Source of the DNA: a virus | Virus record (IMG/VR): IMGVR_UViG_3300021962_000587 | Span: 1-25,555 of that record | DNA length: 25,555 bases | Reading direction: 5' to 3' (one strand) | Shown: positions 11,699 through 20,018 of the stretch, piece by piece | Numbering within the stretch: the stretch's first letter is position 1 | How the letters are laid out: the number at the start of each line of letters is the position of its first letter | Position numbers and translations under genes: made by a program | Notes under the pieces: generated by a model | Database searches by the model: none | The model's input: the letters and a program-made list of their open reading frames with translations, nothing else | What the model was told of the DNA's origin: nothing

Positions 11699-11880
11699 TT
11701 TCTTAAATCTTTATAAATTGCCCAGACTTTGTGGCCAATGAGCAAAACTGTATAGATCAAGGTGGCCCAAAGCACCAACTCGCTGACCTGAATGCCCATG
11801 ACAGTGGCCAGTGAGACTGTGGCTGGTGGAGCAACTTTGGCAACAATTGCCGCTGTTGTTTCAGTGTGAGAATCTGTCAT
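11695..11880 (-). CDS. small holin, T7-type (class II-like)
   Basis: A 61-residue protein. The first 25 residues are polar to mildly hydrophobic ('VAKVAPPATVSLATVMG'). A strong TM helix follows ('SELVLWATLIYTVLLIGHKVW', about 33-53), then a basic tail 'AIYKDLRK'. The pattern 'L..W...A.IYTV..IG.K' resembles the T7 gp17.5 holin family. A holin would make timed holes in the inner membrane so that the signal-less endolysin can escape. It is the first of the lysis genes and overlaps the preceding gene by ATGA. Confidence 0.75.
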   Translation of the reverse strand: MTDSHTETTAAIVAKVAPPATVSLATVMGIQVSELVLWATLIYTVLLIGHKVWAIYKDLRK

Positions 11881-12152
11881 CGCTCTTGAACCTCGATCAA
11901 AAGTGTCCTGTCCTCAGTCCGAGCAGGACTGTTGTTGGTCACAATTCGATTTGTCAGACGATAGGATTTGCCAGCAGTGCCACCAGAAACCCAAACGACA
12001 GTCGATGTGTCTAATTTTGAGTTTGAATTGATAGTGATCGAATCAGGATTGATCCAACTTGAAGTTGAGATAACCTCACCACTTTGAAGCCAGTCAGACC
12101 AGTCAAATCCATAATCCAAAACTGCATTCGGGTCTTTTATAAAGTCAGCCAT
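11877..12152 (-). CDS. phage fibre-tail adaptor-like protein
   Basis: ATG 12152 has GGAGG six bases upstream, giving 91 residues (the frame is open to 12188 without an RBS). It begins 'MADFIKDPNAVLDYGFDWSDWL', then 'GEVISTSSWINPDSI', 'VVWVSGGTAGKSYRLTNRIVT' and 'DRTLLIEVQER'. This is a compact Ig-like beta sandwich typical of proteins that sit between fibre and tail or decorate virions in phages of this kind. The first residues overlap the end of the repeat protein gene. The stop overlaps the holin start, linking late structural and lysis genes. Confidence 0.75.
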   Translation of the reverse strand: MADFIKDPNAVLDYGFDWSDWLQSGEVISTSSWINPDSITINSNSKLDTSTVVWVSGGTAGKSYRLTNRIVTNNSPARTEDRTLLIEVQER

Positions 12153-13179
12153 TTGAAACCTCCAAAATTCGATCCTCGTTGGCAACATACATCACCCGAG
12201 ATTCTAGCGAAACCAAGATTTCTCTGTTTTCAGCATATACATACAAAAGATTGCTTGCAGCCGAAACCGCATAAGCCATTGCAGTCGGAGAAGTTGCCGT
12301 GACAGTGGCCAACAGTGCCTGAATAGAGGCAGTTCCAGACTGAGAAGTATTTGGAACAACCGAGCCGACAGTGTTGATATTTGCAAAGGCATTGCCATCG
12401 CCTCTGGCCGTTGCAGTCGGTGCAAGGTCTTGAACCAAAGGAATGAACACCTCAACCAAAGCAGTTCCAGAAACCGAGAACTCTGGCTCATTGGCCGCAA
12501 CAGTTCCAATCAGTGCCGATGCAGTTGCAAATCCGACAGCCGTGACACTTGGAACAGTTGCTGTGACAGTCCCAATGTTTGCTTGAGCAATGTTTGAAAC
12601 AAAAGCATTTGAACTTGGAACAGTGGCTGTGACAGTTCCAATGCTTGACGATGTGTTGCCATCACCAGTCGCAGAAAACGCCAAAACAGTCGCTGTGGCC
12701 GATCCAATGCTTGCTTGAGCAATTGCATCACCAGAAGCACTTGAATTCGGTGCAGTAGCAGTGACTGTGCCAATTGTGACCTCAACGATTGTTTGAGGGA
12801 AAGCAGTCGCGTTTGGTGCTGTGGCCGTGACAGTTGCGATCAGAACCTGAATGTTTGCTTCACCAGTTGCACTTGCATTTGGTGCAGTGGCAGTGTCTGT
12901 CAGGAAAGACGCTTGAATCAGCGCATCGGCTGTCAGATTAACATTTGGGACTGTGGCTGCGACAGTGCCAATTGTGGATGTCGCTGTGGCCTCTCCAGTT
13001 GCCGTTGCGTTTATTGCACTTATAGTAACAGTGCCAATTGTGACTTGGACTAGAGCATTAGCCAAGATCGATGCTGAAGGGACAGTCGCTGTGACTGTAC
13101 CAATGGACGCACTCGCAGTCGCATCGGATATTCCCGATGTGCTGATTGGATATTCTGAGAGTGCATAATTTCCAAACAT
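12145..13179 (-). CDS. 22-residue repeat protein, probable tail fibre or fibril
   Basis: A 344-residue protein. The 20-residue N-terminal lead (MFGNYALSEYPISTSG...) resembles the start of phage virion-attached proteins. Thirteen consecutive repeats of exactly 22 residues follow (21-306), core 'IGTVTATVP'. A 38-residue C-terminal piece has the alternating 'YVYAENREI...ESRVMYVANEDRIL' pattern. Ala, Thr, Val and Ser dominate and no enzyme motif is present, so a beta-solenoid or extended fibre shaft is likely. The start codon overlaps the previous stop (TAATG). It sits between the fibre-chaperone genes and an adaptor-like gene. Function inferred. Confidence 0.75.
   Translation of the reverse strand: MFGNYALSEYPISTSGISDATASASIGTVTATVPSASILANALVQVTIGTVTISAINATATGEATATSTIGTVAATVPNVNLTADALIQASFLTDTATAPNASATGEANIQVLIATVTATAPNATAFPQTIVEVTIGTVTATAPNSSASGDAIAQASIGSATATVLAFSATGDGNTSSSIGTVTATVPSSNAFVSNIAQANIGTVTATVPSVTAVGFATASALIGTVAANEPEFSVSGTALVEVFIPLVQDLAPTATARGDGNAFANINTVGSVVPNTSQSGTASIQALLATVTATSPTAMAYAVSAASNLLYVYAENREILVSLESRVMYVANEDRILEVSNG
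12262..13119 (-). repeat. thirteen degenerate 66-bp tandem repeats within a gene
   Basis: The DNA coding residues 21-306 of the repeat protein is a tandem array of thirteen 66-bp units in one frame with no insertion or deletion. On the plus strand the recurring words include ACAGTTGC/ACAGTGGC and CCAATTGTGAC. Units have diverged at DNA level while keeping register, so the array is old or under structural selection. Confidence 0.85.
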
Positions 13180-13322
13180 TATTCAGCCAATTCTTTAGGT
13201 AATTGTGCTTCAGCCTGTTCTTTAATTTTAATAATTAAAGGCCAAACACCTGATTTGGCAGGCATCTCACCTAACACATTCAAAATGAATTGCACTTCGT
13301 TTTGGTCAAGGTCTAAATTCAT
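13179..13322 (-). CDS. 47-residue conserved small phage protein
   Basis: Starts MNLDLDQNEVQFILNVLGEMP, then 'SGVWPLIIKIKEQAEAQLPKE'. Two helices around a short loop match a very common small protein of phage fibre regions ('NEV..IL..LG.LP...V..LI.KI..QAE.QL'). The ATG overlaps the stop of the preceding gene (ATGA) and the TAA overlaps the start of the repeat protein (TAATG). Family function is unknown. It may be an assembly helper for the neighbouring fibre proteins. Confidence 0.75.
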   Translation of the reverse strand: MNLDLDQNEVQFILNVLGEMPAKSGVWPLIIKIKEQAEAQLPKELAE

Positions 13323-13618
13323 GCTTGACTCCAAGGTGTACCAGAAGCAGTTACAGGTGCTTTCTGCAAAGCGATATTAGCCGCCAGAGCATCTTCTGTT
13401 GCTTGTTTATCAACACCATTAGCCCACACCCAACCAAGGACTGTTTCTTGTGTCAGGTTTTCGTATGGCGTATTGACTGCGCCATCTGCCCATGAGCAAG
13501 TGGAATAGATGGATGCTGTTTGTTCGCCATCTACGGCTGTGGCTTGCCAATGGGCTGTGGTTACAAAACCATCTGCTGTTTTGCGGTCAAGTTGTGATAT
13601 TGTCCAATTAGTAACCAT
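13319..13618 (-). CDS. conserved phage protein of the fibre region (DUF7936-like)
   Basis: A 99-residue protein. 'W.ISQLDRKTADGFVTTAHWQATAVDGEQTASIY' forms a beta-rich front. 'ENLTQETVLGWVWANGVDKQATEDALAANIALQK' is a helical back half, ending 'PWSQA'. Near-identical arrangements are widespread in cyanophages and freshwater phages, usually without assigned function. It may act in tail or fibre assembly. Coupled to the 47-residue gene by ATGA. Confidence 0.75.
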   Translation of the reverse strand: MVTNWTISQLDRKTADGFVTTAHWQATAVDGEQTASIYSTCSWADGAVNTPYENLTQETVLGWVWANGVDKQATEDALAANIALQKAPVTASGTPWSQA

Positions 13619-13621
13619 TTT

Positions 13622-13885
13622 TTACTCCTGATTTGGTTTAGGATATTTTGCTTTCACGGCTAAACACGCATCAATATATGATTGAATTTGCGTTTGATCG
13701 CCTTTTACTAAGCCATCAATGTAATCGTTAATTGATGGGTATTCTTTAGCACGATTGCGTTGATATTGCGTTTTCGCTAGTTCGGCTTTTTCAATTTCCC
13801 ATTGTGCTTCTTCAGCATCTCGTGCGGCTTCTTCTTCGGCAGTATATGGAACATCGCCTTCTGGTGTTGCGTGAAATCTTGCCAT
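13622..13885 (-). CDS. tail fibre assembly chaperone-like protein
   Basis: An 87-residue protein, a charged helix ('EEEAARDAEEAQWEIEKAELAKTQYQRNRAKEYP') followed by 'SINDYIDGLVKGDQTQIQSYIDACLAVKAKYPKP'. The 'YP.I.D.IDGL.KGD..Q...YI..C..VKAKYP' end is a hallmark of phage tail-assembly/XkdW-type helper proteins placed just after the fibre gene. It probably aids fibre folding or attachment. The RBS sits in the gap after the fibre stop. Confidence 0.75.
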   Translation of the reverse strand: MARFHATPEGDVPYTAEEEAARDAEEAQWEIEKAELAKTQYQRNRAKEYPSINDYIDGLVKGDQTQIQSYIDACLAVKAKYPKPNQE

Positions 13886-13894
13886 GATTATTCC

Positions 13895-16195
13895 TTAACT
13901 GTTCTTAATGCCATACAAGCGGAATGTGCCATATAAATTTCCAGTTGAAGCAAAGAATTGAATCCCTGTTAATGCACCAACTGTGTTGTGATGGCGACCT
14001 CCAACTTGTCCGTGTGTATATCTATAACCACCATCTTCAGGGGTATATGCAAGTGAACCTGAAACCATTTTATAAGTAGATGTATTTGCGGGATTTTGTG
14101 TGTACAAAATTAACATTGCTGGAGTTGTTGAATCAGCACGCATTAAAGTGTCACCACCACCTCCAATGTTTAATCGGATATATGCACCATTTGTTTCATT
14201 AGTAGCGTTTAAAGTTGTATTGGTAGCAGTCGTACCAAAATTTCCATGACTGTAACTGTTGGTTTGATATGACCCCGCAACTTTTAAACGACAGTAAAGT
14301 TGTACACCATTTGTTGAAGTGTAAAGATTGACAGCAACTAAAGCATAAAGATCATATGTGCTGTCAAAAGTATTTTCAACATTGACAGTAGCCGAATTGC
14401 TTGCAGTAACAGTTGACAAATAAGTCCATGAACCGCCACCCGCAGTTGCCCATGTAGGCGGAGAACCCGAACCCGCGCTTGTCAATACTTGACCACTTGT
14501 GCCGTAATTAGAACCATTTAGACCAAACGCGCCACTTGTGTTAATTCTAAGCCGTTCAATACTATCAGGGGCTAGAACAATAGAACGAACACCACTAGTT
14601 GTTCCTAAAATTACGGCATCGGAATAATTTGAACGCAAATAACCGCCACGGCCATTTGCCACATCATCAATAACAGAAATTCTTGTGTCTGCCGCAGTAC
14701 TAACAACCGCTAATTTTGCAGAATATGTAGAAGGCGAACTCGTACCAATACCCAACCCTGTTGAGGTGAGGCGCATACCTTCTGTCCCTGATGGATACCA
14801 AACTGCAACACCAGTAGCATCAAAAATTCTAAAATAGTTATATGTATCAGTCGAATCGTTTATAAGAAAACCAGTAGTAGAACCCGCTTTGATATATGAA
14901 CTTGCTCCAAATTTCAAAGCCACAGCACTTCCAAGTGCAAATTCTGTTGTTCCGTTAAAAGTCAAACCTGAGCCAGTAGCCAATGCGCTTGTACTTGAGG
15001 CGTAAACCACACCGCCTGATGTGAATGATGTTAGGTTTGTACCGCCATTGGCAGTTGGGAGTGTTCCTGTCACTCCAGTTGTCAGGGGTAGACCATTTGC
15101 ATTAGTCAATGTTGCGCTTGTCGGAGTTCCTAGAATTGGAGTGACCAGAGTTGGACTATTGGCAAACACCAAAGCACCAGTGCCAGTCTCGTCAGTCACC
15201 GCAGCCGCAAGATTTGCCGATGATGGAGTTCCAAGGAAAGTAGCAACGCCAGTTCCCAAAGATGTGATGCCAGTTCCACCATTAGCGACTGGAAGTGTTC
15301 CATTGACACCAGCAGTCAGGGAGACTGTGTTCTTTTCCCACAGACTATTACTTGCGTTATAAACAAGTGTTTGTCCTGTTGTAGGGCTTTGAGCAGAGAC
15401 ATTGTGCAACTCATCCATCTCATAGCCGTTTTGCACTTTGACAAACAACTTCCCCAGAGTCCCATGAGAGTGCTGAACAATGGCCACATAAACCAAATGC
15501 TGAGGCGCATAAGGCTTTGTCGCAGTCAATGTGCCAGCCGTTGTCGGGCTTAAATATAACTGCTGTCCGTCTGTATAAGCAGAGGTGTCAATGTTGCTTA
15601 CTAAGCCAATGACAGTCACATAACCATTTGAGTTGTTTGCCAGATCAGAGGTTATCAAGCCCAATGTTTGAGCAGAGGTTGAGTCACCTGTGGCCAGTGC
15701 TTTTGAGACAGTTGCATTTTGACCACTAGCACCAGAGATATAAACAGCAGTCCCTTTGGTCAAGGTCGCGCCAGTCGTGTTTCTGACAGCAGTCAAAAGT
15801 GTCGATGCTGGTGAAGCCTCAGAAACCGCCAAATCAAAGATGCTTCCATTCCTAGAAACAACAATGCTTGCGTCAGTTGATGTGATGTCAGAAACCGCCT
15901 TGTCAGCAGGGTAAGTGACAAAGACCTCTTTTGTGCCAGCCGCAAATCCAACTTTAGCGTCTGCATTGCTGGATTGCAAAACAGTTGTCCGAGCAAGCGT
16001 CAGACCATCGTTCGACAATGTGCCAAGGCCGATCTCCCAATCAGCACCATCCGCAACTGAGTAATAAGTGGTGTTATTTGCACCGACACCAGCCGCAAAT
16101 GTCTGAAAACCAGTGACTGATCCGCTTAGGACAAAATCACTGGTTCCAGTGGTGGTGGTTGATTGCTTAACTCGATCAGCAAGGATTAAAGCCAT
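13895..16195 (-). CDS. tail fibre protein, likely receptor binding
   Basis: The start at ATG 16195 (MALILADRVKQSTTTTGT) has GGAGG six bases upstream; the frame could extend six codons more, without an RBS. 766 residues. The N-terminal attachment-type domain (about 1-115) has 'LSNDGLTLARTTVLQSSNADAKV'. A shaft with repeated 'GTLPVANGGTGI'/'GTLPTANGGTNL' segments (about 300-400) follows. A 'LGIGTSSPS.YSAKLAV' intramolecular region comes next, then a C-terminal beta domain with 'YDLYALVAVNLYTSTNGVQL' and 'GTFRLYGIKNS'. The end is the probable receptor-binding tip. Coding style becomes more AT-rich towards the C terminus (see findings). Confidence 0.88.
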   Translation of the reverse strand: MALILADRVKQSTTTTGTSDFVLSGSVTGFQTFAAGVGANNTTYYSVADGADWEIGLGTLSNDGLTLARTTVLQSSNADAKVGFAAGTKEVFVTYPADKAVSDITSTDASIVVSRNGSIFDLAVSEASPASTLLTAVRNTTGATLTKGTAVYISGASGQNATVSKALATGDSTSAQTLGLITSDLANNSNGYVTVIGLVSNIDTSAYTDGQQLYLSPTTAGTLTATKPYAPQHLVYVAIVQHSHGTLGKLFVKVQNGYEMDELHNVSAQSPTTGQTLVYNASNSLWEKNTVSLTAGVNGTLPVANGGTGITSLGTGVATFLGTPSSANLAAAVTDETGTGALVFANSPTLVTPILGTPTSATLTNANGLPLTTGVTGTLPTANGGTNLTSFTSGGVVYASSTSALATGSGLTFNGTTEFALGSAVALKFGASSYIKAGSTTGFLINDSTDTYNYFRIFDATGVAVWYPSGTEGMRLTSTGLGIGTSSPSTYSAKLAVVSTAADTRISVIDDVANGRGGYLRSNYSDAVILGTTSGVRSIVLAPDSIERLRINTSGAFGLNGSNYGTSGQVLTSAGSGSPPTWATAGGGSWTYLSTVTASNSATVNVENTFDSTYDLYALVAVNLYTSTNGVQLYCRLKVAGSYQTNSYSHGNFGTTATNTTLNATNETNGAYIRLNIGGGGDTLMRADSTTPAMLILYTQNPANTSTYKMVSGSLAYTPEDGGYRYTHGQVGGRHHNTVGALTGIQFFASTGNLYGTFRLYGIKNS

Positions 16196-16207
16196 AGATA
16201 ACCTCCG

Positions 16208-16227
16208 AGCCACCCTCGGTGGTGGCT
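16208..16227 (-). promoter_or_regulatory. intercistronic hairpin before the fibre RBS
   Basis: AGCCACC and GGTGGCT (7 bp, 6-nt loop) lie between two structural genes, ending just before the GGAGG of the fibre gene. No T-run follows on either strand, so it is not a terminator. It may influence fibre translation or transcript stability. Confidence 0.5.
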
Positions 16228-16234
16228 AAAAAAC

Positions 16235-16651
16235 TCAGTTTTGGATTCGCAATGGTGAAGTGATATCGAGTGTAAATGTGCCATTTGTTGATGTCACATT
16301 GCCACCGAAATCAAGATAAGCGACCAGATTGTCTGTTGATGCAGTGCCAGTGGTCTTATAGATCACAGCAGCCGCAGCAGTCAAAGTAGCGCTTGACCAT
16401 GAAACATCCGAAAACTCGATGTCAATTCGATCATTTGCTGTGTCATTGGTAACTGTCACAGTGGTGGAAGCACCACCAGCAGTGTAGCCAGTGCCACTGA
16501 CCTCATTTGTAACATCAGAACGCTTTGTGTGCGTGTCTTTGTTTGGGGTATAACTGGATGTCACCAGTTCAATCTTGAAAGAGTTGGTGTCGAAATCAAT
16601 CGCACCAGTCGCCATGTCATTCAAGCATGAGTTGTAAATTAGAGAGGCCAT
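16235..16651 (-). CDS. small virion protein upstream of the fibre
   Basis: A 138-residue beta-rich protein with RBS AAGGAAG. 'ASLIYNSCLNDMATGAIDFDTNSFKIELVTSSYTPNKDTHTKRSDV' begins it, followed by Thr/Ser/Gly-rich strands ('GTGYTAGGASTTVTVTND', 'FSDVSWSSATLTAAAAVIYKT') and an end 'SPLRIQN'. The pattern matches conserved phage structural proteins that commonly sit beside J-like and fibre genes. A decoration or adaptor role is likely, but the exact place in the virion cannot be read from sequence. Confidence 0.8.
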   Translation of the reverse strand: MASLIYNSCLNDMATGAIDFDTNSFKIELVTSSYTPNKDTHTKRSDVTNEVSGTGYTAGGASTTVTVTNDTANDRIDIEFSDVSWSSATLTAAAAVIYKTTGTASTDNLVAYLDFGGNVTSTNGTFTLDITSPLRIQN

Positions 16652-16676
16652 TTGTGCTTCCTTTCAGGTTTGGATT

Positions 16677-19600
16677 TTAGCCGCAAAGATAAATGCAAGC
16701 AATCTGCTTGGTTTCGGTTGAATTGGCAAATGTCACATTTTCCCGAGCCTTTGCCACTGTATAACTTCTCGCAATGTCGTCAGCTTGTTTCATGCCCTTG
16801 CCAGCCATGTCAGAGGCCACGATAAAGTCACCAATTTGGATGTCACCACCTTGGCCACAGACATTGATTTTTCCCTCGCCAATGGCATTGACACCAATTG
16901 GTCGATAGGTTTGATAAATTGTGGAATATTCATCTTTTAAGACAAAGACATTCTTTGCCCCTTGAACGCCCTCGACATATTTTCCAAGTGATGCAGGAAC
17001 AAACTCATTTCCACAAACACCAGTAAACACACCAACTGCACCTTTTTGGTTTGCAGTCGTGCTTTTTGTCATTTTGGTAATTGCATCATTGATTGTTGGA
17101 GCAGCGATCAACTCAACATCAACCATGATGTCTCCAACTTCAGGAACATCCTCAGAGAGCAATTGCAAAGCATCATGGCCAGCCGTAAATGGGTAAGCAG
17201 CGCCTGATGTAATGTAATAAGCGTATGAAGTGCCGCCAGTGTAATAAGCAAGACGAATATCAGCAGTTACAGTTGACTGCAAAGTACTAGCACCACCAGT
17301 TTGGAAAGTTCCACCAGAAACGCCAGTGCCTAAATATGCAGCGTGCCTGAAAGTGCTGAAAGTTGAGTTTCCATAACCAACAGCAGCAATTGCGCCAATG
17401 TCAGCATTTGTTGTATTTCTTGTTCCAGCACCGATTGCAAATCCTGTGGATGTATTTGCAAACAAACCACCATAATAACTAACGCTTGATGATGAAAAAG
17501 CACCACCAGCAGAATATCCGCCAATTGATGAACCAGTGCCAAGACCAAAAGTTACAAATGAGTTAAAAACTGCGCTTGTATTGTCTTGGATTTTTGAAAC
17601 AGACAAAGTGTCTGTTGTGATCGAGCCACCATCAATGAATGTTGTCGTTGTTCCACCAGAGCCTTGAGAATTTGCAAGGTTTGTGAAAGTCACCAAACCA
17701 TCTAAATTTTGCCAAGTAAAAACAGAACTAATTGTTTCAGAGTATGAGCCACCAAAATCAATCTCTTGAAAAATTACCCTGACAGCCCAATATTTGTTTG
17801 TCGCTGAAGTTGCACTGACAGCGCTTGGACTGAATGTTGTTGACCAACCTGATGCAGAAATTGATGGAGTTGAAGTGCTGAAATTGTATGCAACTTGAGC
17901 AGTTGTTGGAGCAGTTGGTGCAGTTGATTGACCAGTGTTGTAATAGAAATAAACCTGAGCATTTCTTGGCCCTGTTGCACCATCAGTGACCTCGGCATCA
18001 GTTGTCGCACTTGTACCAGTAGAAAATCCTGAAACATTCCGAGAAAAATCAACAGCTTTCAACCAATAATATTTTGTTGTTGATGCAGGAATACCAGACC
18101 TTGCAAATGTAGAACTTGAAACTTCACCGATCTTTGTTGCAGTGGCTGAATTGTTTGTTGAATTTTCCCAAATCTCGTTATAAAACCAGTCAGCAGCAGT
18201 TGGATTAGTCCAAGACAACTGAATTGTTTTATAAGCACCGACAGCAGTCAGGCTTGTTGGTGCAGAAGGTGCAGTGGTGTCACCAGATAATGTGTGATTG
18301 ATTGTTGCTGAGAATGGGCCATTCTTATCAGAAAAAATTGCTCTGACTCGAATGTTGTATTGCAATGCGACCTCTTGCTGGCCAGCATAGTCATAAACAG
18401 TTTGTGACGTGAAAAGAGATTGCCAAACAGTGTCTGTTGAAAGTTTAAATTGCAACTCATAGCCTGTCACATAAGCCGATGAAACTGCATCCCAAGTGAT
18501 GTGTGCTGCTGGTAATATCGTGCCATCAGGAAAAGTGATATTCTGATTTGTAGCAGTCAAATTAGTTGGTGCTGCTTGAGGTTGAATCAGAGTCAGACTG
18601 GTGTTTGGAGCGCCATCCTGAGCGTCAGAAGTTGACCAGTCATAAGCAGTCGAGTCCTCCTCTTTGAGAACCAGATCAACACCAATGTCCTCATTGAGTC
18701 GCCACTCCATGACCCTGAAATATTTGCTCGACCATCCAAGTTGAGCAATCGTCAAAGCCACCACATCGCCAGCAGTAATGTTAAGACAAGTTGGCTTGCA
18801 TGAAATATTGACAACAATTCCTTGACGCGACTTCAAGAGGTTAATCTTTGCAAGCCTTTGAGCCTCAAGATTGTTTGTCGTGAAGTTGAGATCGAGTTGA
18901 GCAGTTAACTCCTCACCGCCATCCTGAGTCTTAAAAGTCGATGATGCAATCGCTGGATATTCAGTCGCTGAATAAAGTTTGTCAGCATCAGCAAAAACAC
19001 CAGACACTCGATTGAATAGATTGGCTTTTTCGTTCGCACATGAGAGTTGGACATCGCCTCTCAAATCATCGACTGTGATTGTTTGGACAGGACTTGAGAA
19101 TGCACCAACGATCAGCTTATATTTTCCAGAGGAATAAATAAGCATTCCAGCGCAAGTCGAGAGCATATCTTGCAATACTTCGCGAGGACTCTTTGAAGTG
19201 TCCACCACACCATTGAGTGTGTAGCGCTTCTGAGTCACAGAGCCTGAAGCCGTGACAGTCTCATCACAGATATTGGCCGCAGCAATAAATGACGCTGAAT
19301 CAATCTCATCGGCTGTCACTCGCATTCCATAATCACTCATTATGTAATCGCGAATGCAGAGAGCAGGATTGTCAGACCAAGCCGTTGTTGTCGATCTTGG
19401 GTCATAGACTAATTTGCCCTTGACCAAAGCCCTGACTGTTGGAATGCTCGTATAAATTGAGGTGTCGTATTGCATCCTCACATAAACCGAGGAAATTCCA
19501 GTGAGTTTATGGCTCGATGTCCATTTGTTTGTCAGACTCGCAGTCTCAGTCACCAGATCAGAATAAGCAGTGCCACCAGTCAGTGAGTTTTGAATTCTTG

Positions 19601-20018
19601 CTTTGCCAGAATAACGACTGCTTGAGACATTGCCCGAAACAGTGCCAACATCCTCATCGCCAAAATAAACTTTTTCAACCGATTGAATCTGGTGATCTGC
19701 CAATCCAAAGACAGTGTGCAAATATTCGTTGTTTGTGCCTGTGGTGGCCGCATAGAACATCACGCCACCGACTAGGCTTTGGCCATAGATCAGTTGCCTT
19801 GGTGCAGTTGATGATCTGACATTGATTGTCTGACCTTTTAGTTCATTGGCCGCGCTTCCACCAATCAAGCCCATGCTCTGAGCCGCTTTTGTGGTCAGAA
19901 CAAATGAACCAGCCCGAATAGCAGCACGCAAAAACATGGCTTCTTTGCCGATTGCGAAATAAGAGATCGCAGTTTCAGCAAGAAATTCACCAGCCAAATA
20001 GACTACCAGTTCAGCCAT
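16677..20018 (-). CDS. central tail fibre / tail tip attachment protein (J-like)
   Basis: A 1113-residue protein. The N-terminal 1-65 contains hydrophobic segments and 'INVRSSTAPRQLIYGQSLVGG', the entry motif of J/host-specificity proteins. Hub-type domains cover about 70-460 ('YTLNGVVDTSKSPREVLQDMLSTCAGML'). Two fibronectin-III-like domains lie at about 482-580 and 582-676. A Ser/Thr/Gly-rich shaft follows, including 'GSITTDTLSV' (about 798-807). The C-terminal block (about 960-1113) has 'GKINVCGQGGDIQIGDFIVASD' and 'AGKGMKQADD'. It should form the central spike and part of host recognition. The adjacent NlpC/P60-like gene order is classic. Confidence 0.9.
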   Translation of the reverse strand: MAELVVYLAGEFLAETAISYFAIGKEAMFLRAAIRAGSFVLTTKAAQSMGLIGGSAANELKGQTINVRSSTAPRQLIYGQSLVGGVMFYAATTGTNNEYLHTVFGLADHQIQSVEKVYFGDEDVGTVSGNVSSSRYSGKARIQNSLTGGTAYSDLVTETASLTNKWTSSHKLTGISSVYVRMQYDTSIYTSIPTVRALVKGKLVYDPRSTTTAWSDNPALCIRDYIMSDYGMRVTADEIDSASFIAAANICDETVTASGSVTQKRYTLNGVVDTSKSPREVLQDMLSTCAGMLIYSSGKYKLIVGAFSSPVQTITVDDLRGDVQLSCANEKANLFNRVSGVFADADKLYSATEYPAIASSTFKTQDGGEELTAQLDLNFTTNNLEAQRLAKINLLKSRQGIVVNISCKPTCLNITAGDVVALTIAQLGWSSKYFRVMEWRLNEDIGVDLVLKEEDSTAYDWSTSDAQDGAPNTSLTLIQPQAAPTNLTATNQNITFPDGTILPAAHITWDAVSSAYVTGYELQFKLSTDTVWQSLFTSQTVYDYAGQQEVALQYNIRVRAIFSDKNGPFSATINHTLSGDTTAPSAPTSLTAVGAYKTIQLSWTNPTAADWFYNEIWENSTNNSATATKIGEVSSSTFARSGIPASTTKYYWLKAVDFSRNVSGFSTGTSATTDAEVTDGATGPRNAQVYFYYNTGQSTAPTAPTTAQVAYNFSTSTPSISASGWSTTFSPSAVSATSATNKYWAVRVIFQEIDFGGSYSETISSVFTWQNLDGLVTFTNLANSQGSGGTTTTFIDGGSITTDTLSVSKIQDNTSAVFNSFVTFGLGTGSSIGGYSAGGAFSSSSVSYYGGLFANTSTGFAIGAGTRNTTNADIGAIAAVGYGNSTFSTFRHAAYLGTGVSGGTFQTGGASTLQSTVTADIRLAYYTGGTSYAYYITSGAAYPFTAGHDALQLLSEDVPEVGDIMVDVELIAAPTINDAITKMTKSTTANQKGAVGVFTGVCGNEFVPASLGKYVEGVQGAKNVFVLKDEYSTIYQTYRPIGVNAIGEGKINVCGQGGDIQIGDFIVASDMAGKGMKQADDIARSYTVAKARENVTFANSTETKQIACIYLCG

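Noticed and set aside
12510-12785. Reverse and alternative frames over the 66-bp repeats that look like Leu/Gln- or Cys-rich proteins
   Set aside because: Repeat DNA yields periodic sequence in all frames; none has an RBS or neighbour coupling.
16201-16235. Hairpin taken as a terminator
   Set aside because: No T-run follows on either strand, and the RBS of the fibre gene comes next.
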